Below are positions 16,660-24,258 of a stretch of 64,000 bases of DNA, piece by piece (the first letter of the stretch is position 1; every line of letters starts with the position of its first letter). The position numbers and the translations under genes were made by a program. A model generated the notes under the pieces. The model made no database searches. It saw nothing but the letters and a program-made list of their open reading frames with translations, and was not told the DNA's origin. The stretch lies in NCBI RefSeq assembly GCF_003751605.1, contig NZ_RJVJ01000001.1:4712001-4776000 (forward strand). Direction: 5' to 3'. Source of the DNA: Kitasatospora cineracea (GTDB lineage Bacteria > Actinomycetota > Actinomycetes > Streptomycetales > Streptomycetaceae).

Positions 16660-16875
16660 GGAACTTCTCCTCAGCAGGGGAATCGGTAGCAGGGGAATCG
16701 GCCCGGATTGGTCTAGGCCTGTTGTCGAAACCGTAGCGGCCGCTCCGCCGGTGAACCTGTCGCTCCGTCAGGAACTGCCCCGGGCAAGGGGGATGCTGCC
16801 TGATCGGGCACCCCGGCCGGTGCGCGGTGCGGGGCCTCCTGTCCTGGGGGCTTGCGGACCGAGGGGGCGGGACAC

Positions 16876-17237
16876 GTGGTGAGAGTGCTGTTGGCCGAGG
16901 ACATGCACCTGGTGCGCGGCGCGCTGCGGGCGCTGCTCGCCGAGGCCGGGGACATCGAAGTGGTGGCCGAGACCGGGCACGGCGACCAGGTGGTGCCCAC
17001 CGCGCCGGCGCACCGGCCCGACGTGGCGGTGCTGGACATCGACCTGCCCGGGGCCGACGGGATCGCCGGCACCGCCGCGCTGCGCGAACAGCTGAGCTGC
17101 CCGAGTGCCGGGTGCTGATCCTGACCGCCCACCGGCGGGTCGAGGTGCTGCGGGCCGCGCCGGCCGGCGCGGTGCTCACCGGGTTCCTCGCCGACTACCG
17201 CCTGATCGCCGGGCCGCTCGGCGTGCTGCTGGGCTGA
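16876..17237 (+). pseudogene. Broken NarL-type response regulator
   Basis: GTG 16876 opens a receiver domain: RVLLAEDMHLVRGALRALLA with the acidic pocket, then DVAVLDIDLPGADGIAGTAA with the phosphoacceptor Asp. The frame ends at TGA 17116-17118 after LREQLSCPSAGC. In the +1-shifted frame the receiver continues as LPECRVLILTAHRRVEVLRAA, which is the expected strand beta-4 with its Thr, showing a frameshift near 17095-17100. That frame then runs into GFLADYRLIAGPLGVLLG and stops at 17237 with no LuxR helix-turn-helix. So the gene is frameshifted and lacks its output domain. No sensor kinase is next to it. A sequencing error could explain the shift but not the missing domain. Confidence 0.7.
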
Positions 17238-17245
17238 CGGCCGGC

Positions 17246-17335
17246 GGGGTCACTGCGGGTGGCGGGCTCGCTGTGTGGTCAGTGGGGTCGGTGGGGTCAC
17301 TGCGGGTGATGGGGTCGCTGTGGGGTCACTGCGGG
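17246..17335. repeat. Dispersed 14-15-bp repeats after the broken regulator
   Basis: GGGGTCACTGCGGG occurs at 17246, 17293 and 17322, with related GGGGTCGCTGTG pieces between. The last copy runs into the 3' end of the GH16 gene. The array marks the boundary at which the regulator lost its C-terminal part. Confidence 0.65.
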
Positions 17336-18177
17336 CGGCGGACGGTCAGGTCCTGGCAGCGCCAGGAGAGGCGGCCGGCGTTGGCGCGGGGGCGGCGGTG
17401 GCCCCACTGGCCGCCCGCGACGGAGAGGTTGACGATGATCCAGGCCCGCCAGTCCGGGCCGACGCCCTGCCCGTCGGAGTGCACCGCCCGGCCGTCCAGC
17501 TCCCAGTCGACCGAGTCGGTGCCGAACATGCAGGCCACGGTGAACCACTGACCCGGCGTCACCAGGTTGTCCAGGTAGGCCGGGGCGCCGGGGCGGACGT
17601 GGTTGCTCAGCTCCAGCATCCGCGGGTGGTCGTCGTGGTACTCCAGCACGTCCACCTCCCCGTGGCCGGGCTGGGGCCGTCCCGGCGCGAGGTCCCGGCC
17701 CCAGGTCCAGATCCCGGGCCAGACGCCCTGGTCCGCCGTCACCAGGCAGCGGGCCTCCAGCCGGTCTCCGGGCCGCAGTTCGAAGCCGCCCGCGGTGCCC
17801 TCGGTGGTCACCAGCGGGGTGCGCCAGCTGAAGGTGCTCTCCCGCAGCGCGGTGAACACGTCCCCCTTCGGGCCGTAGCCGGGCACCAGGCGGTCGAGCT
17901 TGTTGTCGCCGGTGTTCCGCCTGCCGGCCGGGTACGCGGAGGTGGCACCGGCCGCCCACTGGGTGCGGTCCGCGAACGGGGCGTCGAACACCACGGGCGC
18001 CTGCGCCGGGTCGGGGCCCGGCTGCGGGGTGGTGGACGGGGGGTCGGTGGGCTGAGGGTCGGACGGGGGGTCGGTGGGCTGCGGGCTGGGCGGGGGAGGG
18101 GTGGTCACGGGTTCACGCTCCGGTGGTGCGTCCGTCTGGGGCAACATGGGGCATTCCCGGCAAAAACCTTTCCGCAT
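17326..18177 (-). CDS. Glycoside hydrolase family 16-like protein
   Basis: The 283-residue form starting at ATG 18177 (GGTCGGAG upstream) has a Pro/Thr-rich N-terminal spacer with PQPTDPPS repeats to about residue 60, then a GH16 jelly roll. The catalytic motif is GEVDVLEYHDD near residue 180 (ExDxxE: nucleophile, helper Asp, acid/base). GVWPGIWTWG and WIIVNLSVAGG are also GH16-like. Such enzymes cut beta-1,3/1,4-glucans, agar or similar glycans. No signal peptide is seen from either ATG 18177 or ATG 18147, which is odd for a secreted family; the Cys in RKGFCRECP is not in a lipobox. Start and export route are uncertain. Confidence 0.7.
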   Translation of the reverse strand: MRKGFCRECPMLPQTDAPPEREPVTTPPPPSPQPTDPPSDPQPTDPPSTTPQPGPDPAQAPVVFDAPFADRTQWAAGATSAYPAGRRNTGDNKLDRLVPGYGPKGDVFTALRESTFSWRTPLVTTEGTAGGFELRPGDRLEARCLVTADQGVWPGIWTWGRDLAPGRPQPGHGEVDVLEYHDDHPRMLELSNHVRPGAPAYLDNLVTPGQWFTVACMFGTDSVDWELDGRAVHSDGQGVGPDWRAWIIVNLSVAGGQWGHRRPRANAGRLSWRCQDLTVRRPQ

Positions 18178-18296
18178 CCTGCTCCGACCGGCGCACAGGG
18201 GTGAGGTGGGGCACCCGGATGCGCCTGCATTATTCGTCAATATGACGATAATCATGGAGGCTCTCCGGGTCGGAGGTGGCGGGCCGCCTCGCCGGC

Positions 18297-18322
18297 CGTC
18301 CGGTCGATCGATCGACCGGACG
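18297..18322 (-). terminator. Perfect 26-bp palindrome directly after the marR stop
   Basis: CGTCCGGTCGATC (18297-18309) is followed at once by its exact reverse complement (18310-18322). The palindrome touches the stop codon of the MarR gene, so in its mRNA it makes an 11-bp stem with a 4-base loop. Termination is the simplest reading; a protein-binding site is possible. Confidence 0.6.
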
Positions 18323-18784
18323 TCAGTCGTCGGCGGCGGCGAGGGTGCGCAGGGCGGCGAGCAGGACGCGGGCGTCGGGGGCGGGCAGCGGGGCCAGGAA
18401 CTCCCGCTCGGTGCGGAGTCGGACGCGCTCCGCCCGCTCCAGCAACTCCCGCCCGGAGGCGGTGAGTCGGATGATGTTCTTGCGGCGGTCGGCGGGGCTG
18501 CGGACTCGCTCGGCCAGTGACTTCGCCTCCAGGTCGTCGACCAGGGCGACCATCGTGGTCCGGTCCACCCCCAACCGCCCGGCGGCCTCCTGCTGGGAGA
18601 GTGCGGTGTCCGTGGCGAGTACGGCGAGCACCGCCACCTCCCGCCCGTCCGTGCCGAGTGGGGCCAGCGCCCGGGCGGAGGTCTCCGCGTAGCGCAGCTG
18701 GACGTGCTTGAGCAGGTAGCCGAGGCGGTCGGGGAGCTGCCCGGGGCGCGTGGAGGGCTGTCCGGGGCGTGCGGAGCTGGTCAT
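18323..18784 (-). CDS. MarR-family transcriptional regulator
   Basis: The 153-residue protein has the MarR fold: LGYLLKHVQLRYAETSARAL, the HTH ALSQQEAAGRLGVDRTTMVA, LVDDLEAKSL and the wing AERVRSPADRRKNIIRLT. ATG 18784 is chosen because it lies 7 bases after a TACCCT hexamer on the minus strand (plus 18792-18797), consistent with a leaderless mRNA, and because the longer frame is not family-like. The divergent flavin-dependent oxidoreductase gene shares the spacer with two palindromes, so this protein probably represses both. Confidence 0.85.
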   Translation of the reverse strand: MTSSARPGQPSTRPGQLPDRLGYLLKHVQLRYAETSARALAPLGTDGREVAVLAVLATDTALSQQEAAGRLGVDRTTMVALVDDLEAKSLAERVRSPADRRKNIIRLTASGRELLERAERVRLRTEREFLAPLPAPDARVLLAALRTLAAADD

Positions 18785-18834
18785 GGGGTTGAGGGTAGCC
18801 CGCTCCGCTGATGGTCGGCCGTAGTGATGATTCA

Positions 18835-18859
18835 GAGCATTGATGCTCAGCATTGCTGA
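18835..18859. promoter_or_regulatory. Two overlapping palindromes, probable MarR operators
   Basis: GAGCAT-TG-ATGCTC (18835-18848) and TCAGCA-T-TGCTGA (18847-18859) are perfect dyads that overlap by two bases. A TAGGCT -10-like hexamer (18868-18873) lies just downstream, facing the oxidoreductase gene, whose ATG at 18882 would be at or next to the transcript start. Binding here would block that promoter. Confidence 0.65.
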
Positions 18860-18881
18860 TGATCGGCTAGGCTGACCGACC

Positions 18882-19802
18882 ATGGACCGATCCGTGTCAC
18901 CGGACGTCACGTTCGGCGTCAAGACCACACCCATGCGCGTCAGTTATCCCGAGATCCTCCGGGTCTGGGAGGAGGCCGACGAGCTGCCCGAACTCGCCGA
19001 CGCCTGGCTCTGGGACCACCTGATGCCCCTCGTCGGCCCCAAGGACGGCGACGTCCTGGAGGGCTGGACCCTGCTCAGCGCGCTCGCCGCCCGCACCCGG
19101 CGGCTGCGGCTGGGCCTGCTGGTCACCGCGAACCCGCTGCGCCACCCGGCGTTGCTCGGCAAGATGGCCACCACCGTCGACGTCCTCTCCGGCGGACGAC
19201 TCGTCATGGGCCTCGGCGTCGGCGGCACCCACCAGCCCGCCGGGGCGGGTGGCATCGCGGGCGAGAATCCCGCCGTCGCCGAGTACGCCGGCTACGGGCT
19301 GAGCCTGGTGCCGCCGGGTGAGGGCATCGCCCGGCTCGCCGAGACGATCGAGGTGCTGCGCGGTATGTGGGGCGGCGAGGCGTTCGACTACGCCGGGCGC
19401 TGGACCACCCTGACCGGCAACCACAACCGCCCGGGCCCCGTGCAGCAACCCGGCCCGCCGATCCTGATCGGTGGCTGGGGCACCAGGCTGCTGCGCCTGG
19501 TCGCCGAACGGGCCGACATCTGGAACGTCCCCGGGCCGCCGCACCACACCGTCGCCGCCGTCGCCGAACGCGCCCGCGTGCTGGACGCGCACTGCGCCGC
19601 GATCGGCCGCGACCCCGCGACGATCACCCGCTCCGTGCAGTACATCGTCTCGTACCAGGACCCGGCCGGGGACCGCGCCGTGCTCGCCGAACTGGCCGCC
19701 GCGGGCTTCGACCACCTGGTGCTCAGCCTGCGCGCGCCCTACCCGCAGGGTGCCGCCGAGTGGCTGGTGGAGGAGATCGTCCGGCCGCTGCGGGGCGGGT
19801 GA
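18882..19802 (+). CDS. LLM-class (luciferase-like) flavin/F420-dependent oxidoreductase
   Basis: The 306-residue protein has the bacterial luciferase-like barrel: FGVKTTPMRVSYPEILRVW, AWLWDHLMPL, the RLRLGLLVTANPLRHPALLG strand-helix, then VDVLSGGRLVMGLGVGG and PPILIGGWGTRLLRLVAERA. These proteins use FMN or F420 to oxidise or reduce small organic substrates; F420 use is suggested by the family in actinomycetes, not proven. It is cytoplasmic. The start fits a leaderless transcript from TAGGCT. The divergent MarR gene is its likely controller. Confidence 0.85.
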   Translation: MDRSVSPDVTFGVKTTPMRVSYPEILRVWEEADELPELADAWLWDHLMPLVGPKDGDVLEGWTLLSALAARTRRLRLGLLVTANPLRHPALLGKMATTVDVLSGGRLVMGLGVGGTHQPAGAGGIAGENPAVAEYAGYGLSLVPPGEGIARLAETIEVLRGMWGGEAFDYAGRWTTLTGNHNRPGPVQQPGPPILIGGWGTRLLRLVAERADIWNVPGPPHHTVAAVAERARVLDAHCAAIGRDPATITRSVQYIVSYQDPAGDRAVLAELAAAGFDHLVLSLRAPYPQGAAEWLVEEIVRPLRGG

Positions 19803-19815
19803 CGCGCGTCCGTTC

Positions 19816-20763
19816 TCAGGCGGCGGGCGGGCACTCGGCGTCCACCAGGGCGGCGGCCCGGGACGGTTCCCGTCCGGCCCGGGTCAGCAGGTTCTCCGCG
19901 TGGTAGGTGACCGGGTCGGGCCCGTGCCGGAGCTCCAGGTGCAGGTCGGGGGAGAAGCGCGGCCAGGCCAGCGCGGCGTCCAGCTCCGGGCGGCGGGCGG
20001 ACAGCTCCTCCAGCAGCCGCCAGGCCAGGGCGGCGGACTCCGCGCGCCGGTCCGGGTCGCAGGCCGCCAGGGCCGCCGCGATCCGCGGATCGTCCGGGTG
20101 CTCCGCCGCCAACTCGGCCAGGGCTGGCAGCAGTTCGGGACGGCCGAGGACCGCGGCGGCGGACAGCGTCAGCGGGTGCGGCTCCACGTGCGCCTCCAGC
20201 AGGCCGATCAGCCGGGGCAGCACCGCCGCGTCCTGGCGGTTGGCCAGGCCGCGCACCGCCTCCTCCGCGACCTCCTCGTCCTCGTCGTCCAGGCGTTCGC
20301 GCAGCGCGGCCCGGACCGCCGGGCTGTACGCCTCGTCCAGGGTGCCGAGTCCGAACACCGCCGCGTCCCGCACGTCCCGGTCCCCGTCCCGGCTCAGCGC
20401 CAGCAGGGCGCGCACCCGGGGCGAGTCCGGGGCGGGCTCGCCCACGAACGGCAGCGCCTTCGCCACCGCCCGGCGCACCTCCCCGTCCCGGTGCCCGGCC
20501 AGTTCGAGCAGCGCCGGCAGCGCCCGCCCGTCCTGCGCCGCCTCCAGCACCTCCACCAGCACGGACAGCGCGCACCCGTCCGGCTCCCGCCCCACCCGGG
20601 GCAGCACCGTGTCGACCGCCCAGGCCCGCAGCGCGTCCCCGCCGGGCGCGGCGCGCGCCGCCAGCCGGTCGTACCCGGCGGCCCGGCGGGCGGGGTCGGC
20701 GGCGGACAGCAGCGCGGCCGCCTCGCGCAGGTCGTCGTCGGGGGCCCAGGTCGCGTCGGTCAT
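19816..20763 (-). CDS. HEAT-repeat protein
   Basis: The 315-residue protein is made of consecutive helical hairpins typical of HEAT repeats: ALPALLELAGHRDGEVRRAV, ALLALSRDGDRDVRDAAVFG, ALRERLDDEDEEVAEEAVRG and ELLPALAELAAEHPDDPRIA. The conserved Asp and Arg of each repeat are visible. Such alpha-solenoids are scaffolds or lyase-like modifiers, and nothing enzymatic is seen. It is soluble, starts at ATG 20763, and converges on the oxidoreductase gene with a 13-base gap. The next gene downstream of its start is on the same strand but 69 bases away with separate function. Confidence 0.8.
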   Translation of the reverse strand: MTDATWAPDDDLREAAALLSAADPARRAAGYDRLAARAAPGGDALRAWAVDTVLPRVGREPDGCALSVLVEVLEAAQDGRALPALLELAGHRDGEVRRAVAKALPFVGEPAPDSPRVRALLALSRDGDRDVRDAAVFGLGTLDEAYSPAVRAALRERLDDEDEEVAEEAVRGLANRQDAAVLPRLIGLLEAHVEPHPLTLSAAAVLGRPELLPALAELAAEHPDDPRIAAALAACDPDRRAESAALAWRLLEELSARRPELDAALAWPRFSPDLHLELRHGPDPVTYHAENLLTRAGREPSRAAALVDAECPPAA

Positions 20764-20832
20764 GGGCCCGAGTGTGGCCCGGCCGGGCGGGCGGGTGCCA
20801 CCGGGCCCGGCCGGGCGGGGGCTGACGTCGGG

Positions 20833-23775
20833 TCAGGCCGGGCGGGTGGCCCGTTCCAGGGCGATCAGGGCGGAGCGGTAGGTGCGGCCGGTGGCGTGGT
20901 CCATGCCGATCTCGCACGTCCGGTTGGCGCTCAGGTGGGCGTCGAAGTCGCGGGCGAGCACCTCGGCGGCCTCGTTCCGGGTCGCGGAGGCGGCCAGTTC
21001 CTCGTGCAGCAGGCCGCGGTCGCCCGCGAAGCCGCAGCACTCGGCGTACACCGGGGTCACCACCTCGTCGCTGACCGCCGCGGCGACGGCGGCCAGGTCG
21101 CCGACCACGTCCAGGTGGCGCATCGAGCAGGTGGGGTGCAGGACGGCGCTGGCCAGCGGGGTGGTGACGGTCAGGTGCGGGAGCAGGCCGGCCGCCCAGG
21201 TGGTGGAGTCGACGACGGTCAGCTTCGCGTGCAGCTCCCGGTTGCGCGCGGTCAGGTACGGCAGGACCTCCTCGGCGATGCCGAGCGTGCAGGAGGAGGC
21301 GTCGACCACCAGCGGCAGTTCGCCGTGGCCGGTCCACTCCCAGGCCCGTTCGACGATCCGGTTCGCCATCAGCGCGTTGCCGTCGAGGTAGCCCTTGGAG
21401 TGCCAGATGGTCGCGCAGCACGTCCCCGGCAGGTCGGCGGGGATCCACACCGGCCTTCCGGCCCGCCGGGAGACGTCCACGACGGCCTGCGGCAGCGAGG
21501 TGTGCTCCCCGCCGCCGGTGGAGTCGAAGATCCGGTTCACGCAGGCCACGTAGTAGACGGCGGCGGCCTCGGACCGGGGGCCGGTGGGCGGGAGCGCCTT
21601 CGCCGCGCCGGACGGGATCTCCGGCAGCCAGGCCGGGACGAGGTCGGGCCGGACGGCGGCGCGGGCCGCGCCGGTGGCGGCCGTCAGCAGCCGGTCGGAC
21701 AGGTGGGCGGCGGCGTCCAGGCCGGTGCGGGCGGCGGCCTCCAGCAGGGCGAAGCGGTCGGCGGCCGTCCGGGCGTTCCGCTCCTCGAAGGCGGAGTGCC
21801 GCCGGTGCCGGAAGTCCTTCATCAGCGCGCCGGTGTCGATGCCGACCGGGCAGGCCAGCTTGCAGGTGGAGTCGCCCGCGCAGGTGTCGACGGCGTCGTA
21901 GCCGTACGAGTCGAGCAGCTCGTCCAGCACCTTCGAGCCCTCGTCCTGGCGGGTCATCTCGCGGCGCAGCACGATCCGTTGGCGCGGCGAGGTGGTCAGG
22001 TCGTGGCTGGGGCAGACCGCCTCGCAGAAGCCGCACTCGATGCACGGGTCGGCGACCGCCTCGACCGGCGGGATGGTCTTGAGGCCCTTGAGGTGGATCT
22101 CCGGGTCGCGGCTGAGCACCACCCCCGGGGCGAGGACGCCGTGCGGGTCGAACAGCTCCTTGATCCGCCACATCAGGGCGGTGGCCCGCTCGCCCCACTC
22201 GAGCGCCAGGTACGGCGCGAGGTTGCGCCCGGTGGCGTGCTCGGCCTTCAGCGCGCCGTCGAAGCGCTCGACGGTCATCGTGCAGAACGCGTCCATGAAC
22301 GCGGCGTAGCGGCGGACGTCCTCGGGGCGGGAGGCGTCGAAGGTCAGCAGGAAGTGCAGGTTGCCGTGCGCGGCGTGCCCGGAGACGGCGGCGTCGAAGC
22401 CGTGCGCGGCCTGCAGTTCGAGCAGCGCCGCGCACGCCTCGGCCAGCCGGGCGGGCGGGACGGCGAAGTCCTCGGTGATCAGGGTGGTGCCGGACGGCCG
22501 GGTCTTGCCGACGGCCGTCACGAACGCCTCCCGGGCGTGCCAGTACACGGCGGCGACGGCCCGGTCGCGGGTGAACTCGTTGGTGGCGGAGGCCACCGGC
22601 CGGACCAGGTGCAGGTCCCCGGTCGTGCGGCGGGCCGCCTGTTCGTATGCGTCCAGTGTTTTGTCATCCGGGCTGCGGAACTCCACCAGCAGGGCCGTCA
22701 CCTCGCGCGGGATCTGCGCCCAGTCGTCCGGGACGCCCTGGACGGAGGCCAGCGCGCGCAGCGTGTTGCCGTCCATCAGCTCGACCGCGCGGGCGCCCAG
22801 GCCGTTGAAGCCCGGCACGGCGGCCGCCGCGTCCGCCAGGGTCGGGAAGAACAGCAGCGCGGTGGAGGTGCGGCGCTCCAGCGGCACCGTCTCGAACACG
22901 GTGTCGGCGACGAAGCCGAGGGTGCCCTCCGAGCCGACCACCAGTCCGCGCAGGATCCCGGTGGGGGTGGCGCCGTCCAGCAGCGCGTCCAGCCGGTAGC
23001 CGTTGGTGTTCTTCAGCTCGTACTTGGCCCGGATCCGGGCCACCAGCGCGGCGTCCGCCTCGACCTCCCGCTTGAGCGCCAACAGGCCGTCGCAGAGCGC
23101 CGGTTCGGCCTCCCGCAGCCGCTCGTCGGCGTCCGGCGCGCCGGTGTCCACCACGGTGCCGGACGGCAGCACGAACGTCACCTCGGACAGCAGCCGGTAG
23201 GAGTTGCGGGTGGTGCCCGCCGTCATCCCGCACGCGTTGTTCGCCACCACCCCGCCCACCGTCGCCACCCGCCCGCTCGCCGGGTCCGGCCCCAGCAGCC
23301 GGCCGTGCCGGGCCAGCGCCGCGTTCGCCCGCAGCACCGTGGTGCCCGGCGCGATCCGGGCGTGCACCCCGTCCGGCAGCAGCACGGCCCCCGCCCGGGC
23401 GCCCGTCCCCGCCCAGGCCCGGCGGACGTCCACCAGGATGTCCTCGCCCTGCGCCTGCCCGTTCAGCGACGTCCCCGCGGCCCGGAACACCAGCGTGCGG
23501 CCGTTGCGGTGCGCGTAGCCGAACACGGCCGCCACGTCCTGGACCGTCTCGGGGACCACCACCACCTGCGGCACGAAACGGTACGGGCTCGCGTCGGACG
23601 CGTACTTCACCAGGTCCGACACCTTGCTCAGCACCTTCGCCTCGCCCAGCAGGTCCACCAGGCCCGCGCGCAGCGGCTCCGGGGTGCCGGCCGCCCGCGA
23701 GTCCGGGACCCGGTCGGGCGAGTCCAGCAGGTTCGCGGGGCGCAGCAACTGCGGGGACGGGACGAAGAACGGCAC
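20833..23775 (-). CDS. FAD-linked oxidase fused to Fe-S/CCG domains (D-lactate dehydrogenase type)
   Basis: The 980-residue protein joins a GlcD-like half to a GlpC-like half. Residues about 50-500 hold the FAD-binding PCMH fold (RTLVFRAAGTSLNGQAQGED, VGGVVANNACGM) and the FAD-oxidase C domain (GHAAHGNLHFLLTF). Two 4Fe-4S motifs follow: CIECGFCEAVCP near 577 and CAGDSTCKLACPVG near 628. The last third has CCG motifs (GTCCATIWHSKGY, AECCGFAGDRG). This layout is that of quinone-linked D-lactate or 2-hydroxyacid dehydrogenases, on the inner face of the membrane. Start is GTG 23775 with AAGGA nine bases before; an ATG further upstream gives only Pro/Arg-rich sequence. Confidence 0.85.
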   Translation of the reverse strand: MPFFVPSPQLLRPANLLDSPDRVPDSRAAGTPEPLRAGLVDLLGEAKVLSKVSDLVKYASDASPYRFVPQVVVVPETVQDVAAVFGYAHRNGRTLVFRAAGTSLNGQAQGEDILVDVRRAWAGTGARAGAVLLPDGVHARIAPGTTVLRANAALARHGRLLGPDPASGRVATVGGVVANNACGMTAGTTRNSYRLLSEVTFVLPSGTVVDTGAPDADERLREAEPALCDGLLALKREVEADAALVARIRAKYELKNTNGYRLDALLDGATPTGILRGLVVGSEGTLGFVADTVFETVPLERRTSTALLFFPTLADAAAAVPGFNGLGARAVELMDGNTLRALASVQGVPDDWAQIPREVTALLVEFRSPDDKTLDAYEQAARRTTGDLHLVRPVASATNEFTRDRAVAAVYWHAREAFVTAVGKTRPSGTTLITEDFAVPPARLAEACAALLELQAAHGFDAAVSGHAAHGNLHFLLTFDASRPEDVRRYAAFMDAFCTMTVERFDGALKAEHATGRNLAPYLALEWGERATALMWRIKELFDPHGVLAPGVVLSRDPEIHLKGLKTIPPVEAVADPCIECGFCEAVCPSHDLTTSPRQRIVLRREMTRQDEGSKVLDELLDSYGYDAVDTCAGDSTCKLACPVGIDTGALMKDFRHRRHSAFEERNARTAADRFALLEAAARTGLDAAAHLSDRLLTAATGAARAAVRPDLVPAWLPEIPSGAAKALPPTGPRSEAAAVYYVACVNRIFDSTGGGEHTSLPQAVVDVSRRAGRPVWIPADLPGTCCATIWHSKGYLDGNALMANRIVERAWEWTGHGELPLVVDASSCTLGIAEEVLPYLTARNRELHAKLTVVDSTTWAAGLLPHLTVTTPLASAVLHPTCSMRHLDVVGDLAAVAAAVSDEVVTPVYAECCGFAGDRGLLHEELAASATRNEAAEVLARDFDAHLSANRTCEIGMDHATGRTYRSALIALERATRPA

Positions 23776-24014
23776 GGCGCAGGTCCTTCTCGCGGAGGTC
23801 CGGGGGAGGGGAGGGGCGGGGCGGGGCGGGGGCGGGGACCGGCGCGCGCCTCGTGCTGACCGCCCGTCCACCCGCCCCGACCAGGGTGGCACCCCGACCG
23901 GTCGGAACGGCCGCGCGACGCGCGGGGCCGGGGCGTGCGGCGCGCGGGGCTAGACTGGGCCGCGGTCGTGACGCCCTCCGGGCGGTCCGGGGGCATCCCG
24001 GGCGTTCGGGACGG

Positions 24015-24104
24015 ACGTCCGGGACGTGCGGACGTACAGGAGGTGAGAGCAGTGGAGTGCAGTAGTCCGGGCCGAAGTCGGCCCCGCTCCGGGAAGTTCT
24101 CACC
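24015..24104 (+). promoter_or_regulatory. Structured corA leader that can hide the small-ORF ribosome site
   Basis: Three pairings can be drawn: ACGTCC/GGACGT (24015-24020 with 24030-24035), GGGCCG/CGGCCC around AAGT (24069-24084), and GGTGAGA (24042-24048) with TCTCACC (24098-24104). The last covers most of the ideal Shine-Dalgarno AGGAGGTGA (24038-24046) of the small ORF. Translation or ligand state could switch the fold, as in Mg2+-transporter leaders of enterobacteria. That comparison is by analogy only. Confidence 0.45.
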
Positions 24105-24150
24105 CGTTCCTGGCCCCCGGCACCACCGCCCGCGCCGCGCCGCCCGCTGA
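24052..24150 (+). CDS. 32-residue Pro/Arg-rich leader ORF upstream of corA
   Basis: GTG 24052 is eight bases after AGGAGGTGA, a nine-base perfect match to the 16S 3' end, the best ribosome site in the window. The product (MECSSPGRSRPRSGKFSPVP, then 12 more residues) has six Pro and eight Arg and stops with TGA at 24148-24150, 108 bases before corA. Such length and composition fit a regulatory leader peptide rather than a functional protein; Pro codons slow ribosomes. In Salmonella, mgtA and corA have Pro-rich leader peptides that respond to Mg2+ or stalling. Whether this one is translated is unknown. Confidence 0.45.
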   Translation: MECSSPGRSRPRSGKFSPVPGPRHHRPRRAAR

Positions 24151-24258
24151 ACCCCGCGTTCGCACCGGCACCGCCCCGCCGCGCCCGCCACCGGGGACCG
24201 CCGCCCGCCCCTCCCGTCCTCCGGGCCGGCCGGCACCAGACCCGTGGAGGTACCCGCC

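Larger units (their letters stand above)
23776..24258. other. 483-bp spacer between the oxidoreductase and corA
   Basis: The first 170 bases are G/C-rich with nothing recognised. TAGACT at 23951-23956 is a possible -10 hexamer for corA. The rest is the structured leader and small ORF listed separately. Confidence 0.5.

Noticed and set aside
19471..23859. A 1462-codon plus-strand frame
   Set aside because: Antisense to the HEAT-repeat and FAD/Fe-S genes; no domain, composition typical of reverse-strand shadow.
23776..24258. Known Mg2+ riboswitch (M-box) or cobalamin riboswitch upstream of corA
   Set aside because: None of the conserved core sequences of these classes was recognised; only local hairpins and a small ORF are supported.
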